From contig JAFTDE010000014.1 in the NCBI GenBank assembly GCA_017454335.1, positions 1 through 59,537 on the forward strand: a stretch of DNA of 59,537 bases, in the 5' to 3' direction. The translations under genes were made by a program, and so were the position numbers. The notes under the pieces are model-generated. The model ran no database searches, was not told the DNA's origin, and saw only the letters and a program-made list of their open reading frames with translations. Origin of the DNA: Bacteroidales bacterium. Its GTDB lineage: Bacteria; Bacteroidota; Bacteroidia; Bacteroidales; UBA932. Shown piece after piece: positions 44,209 through 52,551 of this stretch (position 1 is the stretch's first letter; every line of letters begins with the position of its first letter).

Positions 44209-45506
44209 AGTATTACAGCACCAACCGACAGGCCCCGGTGGCCGATCTGCACAAAGCGGTGGTCCGCGGCCTGGCCGAGGACCGCGGGCTGTACATGCCC
44301 GAGCGGATCGTCTCCCTGCCGCAGGACTTCCTGGACGCGATGCCCGGGATGGACTTCCATGCGGTGGCCTGCAGGGTGGCTGAGGCCTTTTTCGGCGAGG
44401 ACATCCCCGCGGAGGAACTCCGGCGTATCGTCTGCGAGACGCTCTCGTTCGACTGCCCGGTCGTCCCGGTCGGGGGCGGCATCTATTCGCTGGAGCTGTT
44501 CCACGGGCCCACCCTGGCATTCAAGGATGTCGGTGCGCGTTTCATGGCCCGTATGCTGCGCTATTTCCTGCAGCGGGACGGGGCCGGCCTGGTGGACGTG
44601 CTGGTTGCGACTTCCGGCGATACCGGCAGCGCCGTGGCCAACGGCTTCCTGGGCGTGGAGGGCATCCGCGTCCACGTGCTGTACCCCAAGGGCAAGGTTT
44701 CCCCGATCCAGGAGTGCCAGTTCACGACCCTGGGACAGAATGTCACCGCGCTGGAGATCGACGGCACCTTCGACGACTGCCAGGCGCTGGTCAAGAATGC
44801 CTTCATGGATGCGGAACTGCGCGGCCGGCTGCAGCTGACTTCGGCCAACAGCATCAATGTCGCCCGCTTCCTGCCGCAGTCGTTCTACTATTTCTGGGCC
44901 TATGCCCAGCTGCGTGCACGCGGCGTGCAGGGTGACATCGTCATGTGCGTGCCCAGCGGCAATTTCGGCAACCTCTGTTCGGCCCTGTTCGGGGCGCGGA
45001 TGGGACTGCCGGTGCGCCGTTTCATCGCGGCGAACAACCGCAACGATGTCTTCTACCAGTATCTGCAGACCGGCGTCTATACGCCCCGCCCCAGTGTCCA
45101 GACCCTCGCCAACGCGATGGATGTCGGGGATCCGAGCAACTTCGCCCGCATCCTGGACCTGTACGGAGGGGACTGGCAGCGGATCCGTGCACACATCAGC
45201 GGCGCCGTCGTGACGGACGAAATGATCCGCGAAACCGTCGAGGACTGCGCCCGCCGCACGGGTTACCTGCTGGATCCGCACGGGGCCTGCGGCTACCGTG
45301 CCCTGCGGGAGGGCCTGCGCCCCGGCGAGACGGGGGTCTTCTGCGAGACCGCCCATCCCGCCAAGTTCAAGGATGCCGTCGAGTCGATGACCGGAACCCC
45401 CGTCGCCATCCCCGAGCGGCTCGCCCGTTTCATGCAGGGGACCAAGCAGAGCATCCCCCTGTCCGCGGATTACCGCGATTTCAAAGCGTTTTTGTTAAAA
45501 TTATAG
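44205..45506 (+). CDS. thrC: Threonine synthase
   Basis: About 433 aa from the ATG at 44205; the longer upstream frame overlaps thrB out of phase. A PLP enzyme of fold type II converting O-phosphohomoserine to threonine. PLP lysine Lys107 in GPTLAFKDVGARFMAR; VATSGDTGSAVANGF (phosphate loop), YPKGKVSPIQECQFTTLGQNV, SANSINVARFLPQ and CVPSGNFGNL are all present. Terminal threonine gene, followed 3 bp later by asd. Confidence 0.96.
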   Translation: MKYYSTNRQAPVADLHKAVVRGLAEDRGLYMPERIVSLPQDFLDAMPGMDFHAVACRVAEAFFGEDIPAEELRRIVCETLSFDCPVVPVGGGIYSLELFHGPTLAFKDVGARFMARMLRYFLQRDGAGLVDVLVATSGDTGSAVANGFLGVEGIRVHVLYPKGKVSPIQECQFTTLGQNVTALEIDGTFDDCQALVKNAFMDAELRGRLQLTSANSINVARFLPQSFYYFWAYAQLRARGVQGDIVMCVPSGNFGNLCSALFGARMGLPVRRFIAANNRNDVFYQYLQTGVYTPRPSVQTLANAMDVGDPSNFARILDLYGGDWQRIRAHISGAVVTDEMIRETVEDCARRTGYLLDPHGACGYRALREGLRPGETGVFCETAHPAKFKDAVESMTGTPVAIPERLARFMQGTKQSIPLSADYRDFKAFLLKL

Positions 45507-45509
45507 GTT

Positions 45510-46508
45510 ATGAAAGCAGCAATAGTCGGCGCCAGCGGCGCTGTCGGCCAGGAATTTATCAAGGTCCTCGAAGAGAGGAATTTCCCCGTGGACGAACTCG
45601 TTCTGTTCGGGTCTGCACGCAGTGCGGGCCGCAAATACAGTTTCCGCGGCAAGGAACTCGAAGTCCGGCTCCTGCAGCACAATGACGATTTCAAGGGCAT
45701 CGATTATGCCTTCGTCTCTGCCGGTGCCAGCACGTCCGTGGAATTCGCCGACACCATCACCAAGCACGGCACCGTGATGATCGACAACTCCAGCGCGTTC
45801 CGGATGGATCCGGACGTGCCCCTCGTCGTTCCCGAGTGCAATGCCGAAGACGCCCTGGTGCGTCCCCGCGGCATCATCGCCAACCCCAACTGCACGACCA
45901 TCATGATGGTGGTCGTCCTGAAACCCATCGAGACCCTTTCCCACATCACCCGCATCCATGTGGCCAGCTACCAGTCCGCTTCCGGCGCCGGTGCCCAGGC
46001 CATGGCGGAACTGCAGCAGCAGTACCGGGACATCGTGGAAGGGAATCCGGTCAAGGTCGAGAAATTCGCCTACCAGCTGGCCTACAACGTCATCCCGCAG
46101 ATCGATGTCTTCACGGACAACGGATACACCAAGGAGGAGATGAAGATGTTCAACGAAACCCGCAAGATCCTGCACTCCGATGTGCGCTGCAGTGCGATGT
46201 GCGTGCGTATTTCCTCGCTCCGCTCCCACTCAGAGGCCGTCTGGATCGAGACCGAGCGGCCGCTGGAAGTGGAAGAGGTCCAGAAGGCCATCGCCGCGGC
46301 CCCGGGCCTGACCCTCGAGGATGATCCCGCCACGAAGAAATATCCGATGCCGCTGTTCACCGGCGGCAAGGACAACATCTTCGTGGGCCGTGTCCGAAAG
46401 GACCTCGCCAACGAGAACGGCATCACCCTGTGGCTGTCCGGCGACCAGATCAAGAAGGGCGCCGCGCTGAATGCCGTCCAGATTGCCGAATACCTGATCA
46501 AACAATAA
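45510..46508 (+). CDS. asd: Aspartate-semialdehyde dehydrogenase
   Basis: A 332-aa NADP-dependent enzyme reducing aspartyl phosphate to the semialdehyde shared by the lysine, threonine and methionine branches. [23 protein letters not shown] (cofactor), [17 protein letters not shown], catalytic Cys128 in [24 protein letters not shown], and [15 protein letters not shown] (catalytic His region). It lies between thrC and the aminotransferase, with short gaps on both sides. Confidence 0.97.
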   Translation: MKAAIVGASGAVGQEFIKVLEERNFPVDELVLFGSARSAGRKYSFRGKELEVRLLQHNDDFKGIDYAFVSAGASTSVEFADTITKHGTVMIDNSSAFRMDPDVPLVVPECNAEDALVRPRGIIANPNCTTIMMVVVLKPIETLSHITRIHVASYQSASGAGAQAMAELQQQYRDIVEGNPVKVEKFAYQLAYNVIPQIDVFTDNGYTKEEMKMFNETRKILHSDVRCSAMCVRISSLRSHSEAVWIETERPLEVEEVQKAIAAAPGLTLEDDPATKKYPMPLFTGGKDNIFVGRVRKDLANENGITLWLSGDQIKKGAALNAVQIAEYLIKQ

Positions 46509-46518
46509 TTTACCCGCC

Positions 46519-47724
46519 ATGCCCGTTATCTCCGACAAAGCCAGCGCGATGCCCGCTTCGGCCATCCGCAAACTCGTGCCCCTCTCCGATGCGGCCGAGT
46601 CGTCCGGCGTCAAAGTCTATCACCTGAATGTCGGCGCACCGGATATCAAGTCTCCGGACTGCGCCTTCCGTGCGGTGCTGGACAAGTGCACCGGGATGCA
46701 TCACCTCTCCTATACCAATTCCGCAGGCCTGATGGAACTCCGGAAGGGGCTGGTGGAGAAGTACTACCGCAAGATCGGCATCGACATCGAGGTCAGCGAA
46801 CTGCTGGTCGAGGTGGCAGGCAGCGAGGCTTTTGCCGGGGCGATGCAGATCGCGGCCAATCCAGGCGACGAAATCATCGTCGTCGAACCCTTCTATACGA
46901 ATTACCAGACCTTCGCGTTCCTGAACGGGATCACGCTCAAGGCGGTCCATACCGAGATCCGGGACGGATTCAAGGTGCCCGACATCTCCGCTTTCGAGGC
47001 GCTGGTCACCCCGAAGACCAAGGCGGTGCTGCTGAGCAATCCCTGCAACCCTTCGGGCAAGCTGTTCACCCGGGAGGAGATGCTGGCCATCGGCGACTTC
47101 TGCATCCGGCATGACCTCTTCCTGATCAGCGACGAAGTGTACCGCGAGTTCTGCTATACGGACGAGCCGCATTTCTCGGCGATGAGCATCCCGGGATGCG
47201 AACAGCACGTGATCCTGGCGGACTCGGTTTCCAAGCGCTACAACCTGTGCGGCGCCCGCATCGGCTGCATCATCTCGCACAACAAGGACGTGATGGCCGC
47301 GGCGCTCAAGCTGGCCCAGTCCCGTCTTTGCCCGCCCGTGCTGGGGCAGTATGCCGCCATCGGCGCGCTGGACACGCCCCAGTCCTATTTCGATGAGGTG
47401 CGGGAGGAATACATCCGCCGCCGCGACTGTGCCATCGAGGAACTCAATGCCATACCGGGCGTCTTCGCACCCACGCCGATGGGGGCCTTCTATGCCATCG
47501 CCGAACTCCCGGTGGATGACGCCGAGGCCTTCACGCGCTGGATGCTGACCGAATTCCGCATCGACGGCCAGACCGTAATGGTTACGCCCGCAAGCTCGTT
47601 CTACAAGTCTGCGGGCGTGAAAAACCAGGTCCGGATCGCGTATGTGCTGGAAGTGCCGCTGCTGCGCAAGGCTTTCCGCATCCTGCGGGAAGCGCTGGCG
47701 GCCTATCCCGGCCGGACCGTCTAA
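46519..47724 (+). CDS. Class I/II aminotransferase, aspartate aminotransferase-like
   Basis: A 401-aa fold-type I PLP aminotransferase. YHLNVGAPDIKSP, YTNSAGLMELRKG, LLSNPCNPSGKLFTREEM, LISDEVYREFCY (PLP Asp and Tyr), PLP lysine Lys239 in ADSVSKRYNLCGARIG, and substrate Arg in QVRIAYVLE. Last gene of the thrA operon, 10 bp after asd, so supplying aspartate from oxaloacetate is a fitting role. Aromatic or other amino acids are also possible, and the phenylacetate-CoA ligase/ior genes converge on it (4-bp overlap of 3' ends). Confidence 0.88.
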   Translation: MPVISDKASAMPASAIRKLVPLSDAAESSGVKVYHLNVGAPDIKSPDCAFRAVLDKCTGMHHLSYTNSAGLMELRKGLVEKYYRKIGIDIEVSELLVEVAGSEAFAGAMQIAANPGDEIIVVEPFYTNYQTFAFLNGITLKAVHTEIRDGFKVPDISAFEALVTPKTKAVLLSNPCNPSGKLFTREEMLAIGDFCIRHDLFLISDEVYREFCYTDEPHFSAMSIPGCEQHVILADSVSKRYNLCGARIGCIISHNKDVMAAALKLAQSRLCPPVLGQYAAIGALDTPQSYFDEVREEYIRRRDCAIEELNAIPGVFAPTPMGAFYAIAELPVDDAEAFTRWMLTEFRIDGQTVMVTPASSFYKSAGVKNQVRIAYVLEVPLLRKAFRILREALAAYPGRTV

Positions 47725-49034
47725 TACTGTTTGCGCAGGTCCTGGACCCGGACGGCCTTCCCCTCGCTCTTGGGCAGGGTGCCCTTCGGGACCAGCCGGA
47801 CCCGCGGCGTAATCAGGATTTCGTCACGAAGCTGACGGGTGATCTCCTTCTCGAGCGCCTGCAGCTTCGTGAAATCGTCTATGAACATCTCCTTGAGTTC
47901 GACCTGGACGGTCATCGAGTCGTTGTCCTCCAGGGTCTCGAGCGTGATCAGGTAGTCCGATGCCAGTTCGTCGAAATGCATCAGGATGGTTTCGATCTGG
48001 ATCGGGAAGATGTTCACGCCCTTCAGGATGATCATGTCGTCGCTGCGTCCCTTCATGCGGTCCAGCCGCTTGTGGGCGCGTCCGCAGGGGCAGTCCCCGG
48101 GCAGGATGCGCGTGAGGTCGCGTGTGCGGTAGCGCAGCAGCGGCATCGCCTCGCGGTTGAGGGTGGTCAGCACCAGTTCCCCGACCTCGCCGTCCGGGAC
48201 GGGTTCGAGCGTCACCGGATCGACGATCTCGACGATGAAGTAGTCCTCCCAGATGTGCAGGCCGTTCTGCTCGGGGCATTCGAACGCCACGCCAGGGCCC
48301 ATCATCTCGCTCATGCCGAAGGAGTTGTAGGCCTTGACGCCCAGCATCTGCTCGATGCGGCGGCGGGTGTCCTCGGAGTGCGGTTCGGCGCCGATCACCA
48401 GGGTGCGCAACTGCAGGTCGCGGCGGGGGTCGATGCCCCGCTCTTCCATCACCTCATACAGCCGGGAGGCGTAGGAGGGGATGGCGTGGGCGACGGTGGT
48501 CCCGAAGTCGGTGAGGAATTTCAGCTGGCGCAGGGTGTTGCCGGCCGCTGCCGGCACCGTCAGCATGCCCAGCTTCTCCGCGCCGTACTGGAATCCCAGT
48601 CCGCCGGTGAACATGCCGTAGCCCGACATGTTCTGGAATACATCTTCCGGACGGCAGCCGACCATCCACAGGCAGCGCGCCACGGCGTTGGCCCACTGGT
48701 CGATGTCCTGGCGTGAATGCAGGATGACCGTGGGGTTGCCGGTGGTGCCGCTGGACGAGTGCAGGCGGATGCACTGCGATGCCGGGATGGAAGCGATGCC
48801 CCAGGGATAGGTATCCCGCAGGTCCTGCTTGGTCGTGAACGGAATCCGCCTCAGGTCTTCCAGGGACCGGATGTCACTGGGTTTGACATGGATTCCGTCC
48901 AGCCGCTTGTGGTAGAAGGCGGAGCCTTCATAACAGTGGCGTACCGTGGCCTGCAGGCGCTCCAGCTGGAGCGCATCGATCTCCGAACGGCTCAGCGTTT
49001 CGAATTCGGGGTTGAAAAATGCACCGTTGCTCAT
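47721..49034 (-). CDS. Phenylacetate-CoA ligase family protein, downstream copy
   Basis: A 437-aa adenylate-forming ligase of the PaaK type: LHSSSGTTGNPTVILHSRQD (AMP-binding loop), YGMFTGGLGFQYGAEKLG, AYNSFGMSEMMGPGVAFECPEQNG, and RYRTRDLTRILPGDCPCGRAHKRLDRMKGRSDDMIILKGVNIFP near residue 310. It joins an arylacetate to CoA using ATP. Tandem paralog of the next gene, whose stop abuts its start codon (no gap). Possibly takes a different arylacetate, such as indoleacetate versus phenylacetate. That is inference. Confidence 0.9.
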   Translation of the reverse strand: MSNGAFFNPEFETLSRSEIDALQLERLQATVRHCYEGSAFYHKRLDGIHVKPSDIRSLEDLRRIPFTTKQDLRDTYPWGIASIPASQCIRLHSSSGTTGNPTVILHSRQDIDQWANAVARCLWMVGCRPEDVFQNMSGYGMFTGGLGFQYGAEKLGMLTVPAAAGNTLRQLKFLTDFGTTVAHAIPSYASRLYEVMEERGIDPRRDLQLRTLVIGAEPHSEDTRRRIEQMLGVKAYNSFGMSEMMGPGVAFECPEQNGLHIWEDYFIVEIVDPVTLEPVPDGEVGELVLTTLNREAMPLLRYRTRDLTRILPGDCPCGRAHKRLDRMKGRSDDMIILKGVNIFPIQIETILMHFDELASDYLITLETLEDNDSMTVQVELKEMFIDDFTKLQALEKEITRQLRDEILITPRVRLVPKGTLPKSEGKAVRVQDLRKQY

Positions 49035-50345
49035 TTATTTCAGTTGTCGTTTGTCGATGACGAATTTGCTCTTGCCCATGCTGCGCTCGAGGGTGCCGGG
49101 CTGCTTGACCTCGACCTTGGCGTTGATGCTCAGCACGCTGCGCAGCTTGGCGGCCAGGTCGCGCTCCAGCTTGAAGATCGGCTCGAAGGTGTCGAAGCCC
49201 TGGGCGAAGTATTCCTGGCGCACTTCGACCTGGACCGTGAGGGTATCCAGATTGTTGACGCGGTCCACGACCAGCAGGTAGCGCGGTGCGCACTCGGGCA
49301 TGCTGAGGATGACGCTCTCGACCTGGCTCGGGAAGACGTTGATGCCGCGGATGATCAGCATGTCGTCGGTGCGGCCCAGGATGCGGCCCATCTTGACGCT
49401 GGTCCGTCCGCAGGCGCATTCCTCGCGGTACAGGCAGCAGAGGTCGCGGGTGCGGTAGCGCAGCAGCGGCATGCCTTCCTTGGTCAGGGTGGTGAACACC
49501 AGCTCGCCCGTCTGGCCCAGCGGCAGCGGTTCGAGCGTGTCCGGATCGATGATTTCCGGGAAGAAATGGTCCTCGTTGACGTGGGAGCCGCTCTGCTCGG
49601 AGCATTCATAGCTGACGCAGGGGCCCATGATCTCGCTCAGGCCGTAGAGGTTGTAGGCCTTCAGGCCCAGCCGCTCTTCGATCTCGTGGCGCATGTTCTC
49701 GGTCCAGGGCTCGGCCCCGAAGGCGCCGGAGCGCAGTTTCAGTGTCGACTTGTCGATGCCCAGCTTCTCCATCGTCTCCGCGAGGTGCAGGGCATAGGAC
49801 GGGGTGCAGGCGATGCCGGTGACACCCAGGTCCTTCAGCAGGCGGATATGCTTCTCTGTATTGCCCGTCGAGACGGGAACCGCCGCGGCCCCGAGGGTCT
49901 CCACGCCGTAGTGGGCGCCCAGGCCGCCCGTGAACAGGCCATAGCCGTAGGCGATGGACATGGTGTCGTCGCGCGTGATGCCGTAGGCGGTCAGGCAGCG
50001 GGCCATGCATTCGCTCCAGACGCCGATATCCTTGCGGGAGTATCCGACGATGGTGGGATTGCCGGTCGTGCCGGACGAAGCGTGGATGCGGATGATCTCG
50101 CTCTGGGGCGCAGCCTGCAGGCCGAAGGGATAGTTGTCCCGCAGGTCCTGCTTGGTCGTATAGGGAAGTTTGACGATGTCATCGATCGAGGTGATGTCGT
50201 CCGGGGTGATGTCCATCTCCTGGAGTTTGTTCCGGTAGAAGGGGACATTGTGGTACACGTATGATACGATCTTGTGCAGGCGCTTCCCCTGCAGGGTGCG
50301 CATCTGCTCGAGCGGCATACATTCTTTGTTGGGATTCCAGATCAT
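49035..50345 (-). CDS. Phenylacetate-CoA ligase family protein, upstream copy
   Basis: A 436-aa PaaK-type ligase, visibly similar throughout to the neighbour at 47721. HASSGTTGNPTIVGYSRKD (AMP-binding), YGYGLFTGGLGAHYGVETLG, YNLYGLSEIMGPCVSYECSEQSG, and RYRTRDLCCLYREECACGRTSVKMGRILGRTDDMLIIRGINVFPSQVE. Its ATG overlaps the iorB stop (ATGA), linking it to indolepyruvate oxidoreductase. In anaerobes this pair interconverts arylacetate, arylacetyl-CoA and arylpyruvate. Gene duplication within the operon is clear. Confidence 0.92.
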   Translation of the reverse strand: MIWNPNKECMPLEQMRTLQGKRLHKIVSYVYHNVPFYRNKLQEMDITPDDITSIDDIVKLPYTTKQDLRDNYPFGLQAAPQSEIIRIHASSGTTGNPTIVGYSRKDIGVWSECMARCLTAYGITRDDTMSIAYGYGLFTGGLGAHYGVETLGAAAVPVSTGNTEKHIRLLKDLGVTGIACTPSYALHLAETMEKLGIDKSTLKLRSGAFGAEPWTENMRHEIEERLGLKAYNLYGLSEIMGPCVSYECSEQSGSHVNEDHFFPEIIDPDTLEPLPLGQTGELVFTTLTKEGMPLLRYRTRDLCCLYREECACGRTSVKMGRILGRTDDMLIIRGINVFPSQVESVILSMPECAPRYLLVVDRVNNLDTLTVQVEVRQEYFAQGFDTFEPIFKLERDLAAKLRSVLSINAKVEVKQPGTLERSMGKSKFVIDKRQLK

Positions 50346-50920
50346 ATGGTCGGTTGTTTATAGCCCAGTTCGAAAGCTTTGCGGTTCGCCTCCACGACCG
50401 CGTCTCCCTTGGCGGAGAAGATGGTCCCGATCGCCTCGCGGAGCGCATCGGCCCCGAGGATGTCCAGGTGGCGGGCGGCGGCGCCCAGCAGGATGATGTT
50501 GGCGCTGCGCGGGATGCCGTTCTGCTGGGCGAGGGACTCGATGTCCAGGAGTTCCACGTTGCCCAGGGCCAGCAGTTCGTCGCGGACCGCGGTGTGGTCC
50601 GGATAATCCGGGATGTTTACCAGCGGGGTGGATGCCGTGATGACGTGCCCGCCCTGCCGCAGCCAGGGGAGGTAGCGGAGCGCTTCCATCGGCTCCATCG
50701 AGATGATGAGGTCCGCCCCGCCCTGGGGGATCAGGTCGCTCCAGATCGCCTCGGTGCTGAGGCGGAGATTGCTCTGCACGTCGCCGCCGCGCTGGCTCAT
50801 GCCATGCACTTCGGCTTGTTTGAGCTGGATTCCGGCGGCCGTTGCGGCGGCCCCGATGACGGTCGCGATGGTCAGGATGCCCTGGCCGCCAACGCCGCAG
50901 AGGATGATATCTGTCTTCAT
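50342..50920 (-). CDS. iorB: Indolepyruvate oxidoreductase subunit beta
   Basis: About 192 aa from the ATG at 50920 (MKTDIILCGVGGQGILTIATVIG). The gamma-domain fold of pyruvate/2-oxoacid:ferredoxin oxidoreductases, with the conserved GVGGQG near the N-terminus, QAEVHGMSQRGGDVQSNLRL and LIISMEPMEALRYLPWL. Forms the enzyme with IorA, oxidising arylpyruvates to arylacetyl-CoA, or the reverse. The start codon overlaps the iorA stop by 4 bp. Confidence 0.95.
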   Translation of the reverse strand: MKTDIILCGVGGQGILTIATVIGAAATAAGIQLKQAEVHGMSQRGGDVQSNLRLSTEAIWSDLIPQGGADLIISMEPMEALRYLPWLRQGGHVITASTPLVNIPDYPDHTAVRDELLALGNVELLDIESLAQQNGIPRSANIILLGAAARHLDILGADALREAIGTIFSAKGDAVVEANRKAFELGYKQPTI

Positions 50921-52482
50921 TTCTTGTGTCGTTTCAGGGTCTGCATGCATTCGCGGCGCGGGATGATGACGGACACGCCCGGGTAGGCGATCTCTTCGCG
51001 CAGGATGCGGGTGATTTCCGGCATGTTCGCGGGCAGGGGCACGACGACGTGCAGGTGTTCGGGCTCGACGCCGATCCCGAGGCAGATGGCCTCGAAACGG
51101 GAGGTGCCGGCGCTGTCCTGGCCGCCCGTCATGGCGGTGGTCAGGTTGTCGGAAATGATGACGGTGATGTTGGCGTGGTCATTGACGGCGTCCAGCAGGC
51201 CCGTCATGCCGCTGTGGGTGAAGGTCGAGTCTCCGATGACGGCGATGGCGGGGAACAGGCCCGCATCCGCGGCGCCCTTGGCCATCGTGATCGAAGCCCC
51301 CATGTCCACGCAGCTGCTGAGGGTCTGGAACGGGGGCAGGGCCCCGAGGGTATAGCAGCCGATGTCGCCGAAAATCCGGGCTCCGGGGAACTCGGCGGCG
51401 ACTTCGTTCAGCGCCTTGTACACGTCGCGGTGTCCGCATCCCGGGCACAGCTGGGGCGGGCGGCCCGCCAGGTTCACCGCCGGGGCGTGGCCCTTTGCCG
51501 CGGGCGCTCCGAGGGCGGCTGCGACGCAGTCCGGGGTCAGTTCCCCGGTGCGGGGAAGGGCTCCGCTCAGCCGACCGGTGACGGGATAGCCCGCACCCAG
51601 CAGGGCGCGGACATCCGTCTCGGCAACGGGCTGCCCGTCTTCGACGACCAGCAGCGCGCCGCTGCGTTCCGCAAGTTCGCGGACGGCCGCTTCCGGCAGG
51701 GGATATTGGTTGATGCGCAGCACGTTGGCCTGCAGGCCGCTGTTGGCGAGCGCTTCCTTGACATAGTTGTATCCGATGCCGCAGGCGAGCACGCCCAGGG
51801 CGTCGGGAGCGCCGCTCCATTCGACGGAGGCGCGCCGTCCGCTGTCGGCGGCGATCTGCTCCTGTTTGGCGATCAGGGCCGCATACTGGCGGCGGGCGAT
51901 GCCCGGCAGCAGGACCCAGCCTTTGCCGGAGGACGGAGAAAAAGCATTTTGGGGGTTCTGCGTCCCGGTTTCGACCGCGGCGCGGGAATGGGCCAGGCGG
52001 GTCACGACGCGCAGCAGGACCGGCAGGCCCAGGCGTTCGGAATAATCGAAGGCCTCGCGGGCCAGGTCATAGGCCTGCTGCTGGTCGGAAGGCTCGAGGA
52101 CCGGGACCAGGGCGAATTTGCCGTAGAAGCGGCTGTCCTGCTCGTTCTGGGACGAATGCATCGAAGGATCGTCGGCGGCCAGCACGACCAGTCCGCCGTT
52201 CACGCCGGTGATGGCGGCGTTGACGAAGGCGTCGGCGCAGACGTTCATGCCCACGTGCTTCATGCACACCAGCGCCCGCTTGCCGGCATAGGACATGCCC
52301 AGCGCGGCTTCCATGGCGGTTTTCTCGTTGGTGCACCAGCGGCTGCGCACGTCGGGCGCGTTTTTCTGGATGTATTCGGTGATCTCGGTGGACGGCGTGC
52401 CCGGATAGGCGTACACGCCGGACAGGCCGGCATGAAGGGCGCCCAGGGCGATTGCCTCATCCCCCAACAACAATTTCTTCAT
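50917..52482 (-). CDS. iorA: Indolepyruvate oxidoreductase subunit alpha, without the ferredoxin tail
   Basis: About 521 aa from the ATG at 52482. The N-terminal pyrimidine-binding domain has GDEAIALGALHAGLSGVYAYPGTPSTEI; the C-terminal TPP domain has LCPGCGHRDVYKALNEV, IFGDIGCYTLGALPPFQT, CVDMGASITMAKGA and AVIGDSTFTHSGMTGLLDA. Classical archaeal IorA ends in a two-cluster ferredoxin domain rich in CxxCxxC. Here the chain stops at RRECMQTLKRHKK, so that domain is absent. A separate ferredoxin must then carry the electrons. Promoter and operator-like repeat lie at 52496-52534. Confidence 0.94.
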   Translation of the reverse strand: MKKLLLGDEAIALGALHAGLSGVYAYPGTPSTEITEYIQKNAPDVRSRWCTNEKTAMEAALGMSYAGKRALVCMKHVGMNVCADAFVNAAITGVNGGLVVLAADDPSMHSSQNEQDSRFYGKFALVPVLEPSDQQQAYDLAREAFDYSERLGLPVLLRVVTRLAHSRAAVETGTQNPQNAFSPSSGKGWVLLPGIARRQYAALIAKQEQIAADSGRRASVEWSGAPDALGVLACGIGYNYVKEALANSGLQANVLRINQYPLPEAAVRELAERSGALLVVEDGQPVAETDVRALLGAGYPVTGRLSGALPRTGELTPDCVAAALGAPAAKGHAPAVNLAGRPPQLCPGCGHRDVYKALNEVAAEFPGARIFGDIGCYTLGALPPFQTLSSCVDMGASITMAKGAADAGLFPAIAVIGDSTFTHSGMTGLLDAVNDHANITVIISDNLTTAMTGGQDSAGTSRFEAICLGIGVEPEHLHVVVPLPANMPEITRILREEIAYPGVSVIIPRRECMQTLKRHKK

Positions 52483-52495
52483 CGGTATAATACAA

Positions 52496-52530
52496 TTTGT
52501 CTGCCCCGTCAAAACGGCGAAGCAGACAAA
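52496..52530. promoter_or_regulatory. 9-bp perfect inverted repeat at the iorA start region
   Basis: TTTGTCTGC (52496-52504) and GCAGACAAA (52522-52530) are exact reverse complements around 17 bp that contain a smaller CCGT-CAAA-ACGG hairpin. It overlaps the -7 box on the minus strand and would lie at the 5' end of the iorA transcript. Operator or leader structure; without a T run on the minus strand a terminator for the GH51 gene is less likely. Confidence 0.55.
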
Positions 52531-52534
52531 TGTA
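52527..52534 (-). promoter_or_regulatory. -7 promoter box for iorA-iorB-paaK-paaK
   Basis: TACATTTG on the minus strand, 44 bp ahead of the iorA ATG at 52482. Its last bases form part of the inverted repeat at 52496-52530. Confidence 0.6.
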
Positions 52535-52551
52535 ATAAAAATTCCGTCAAA

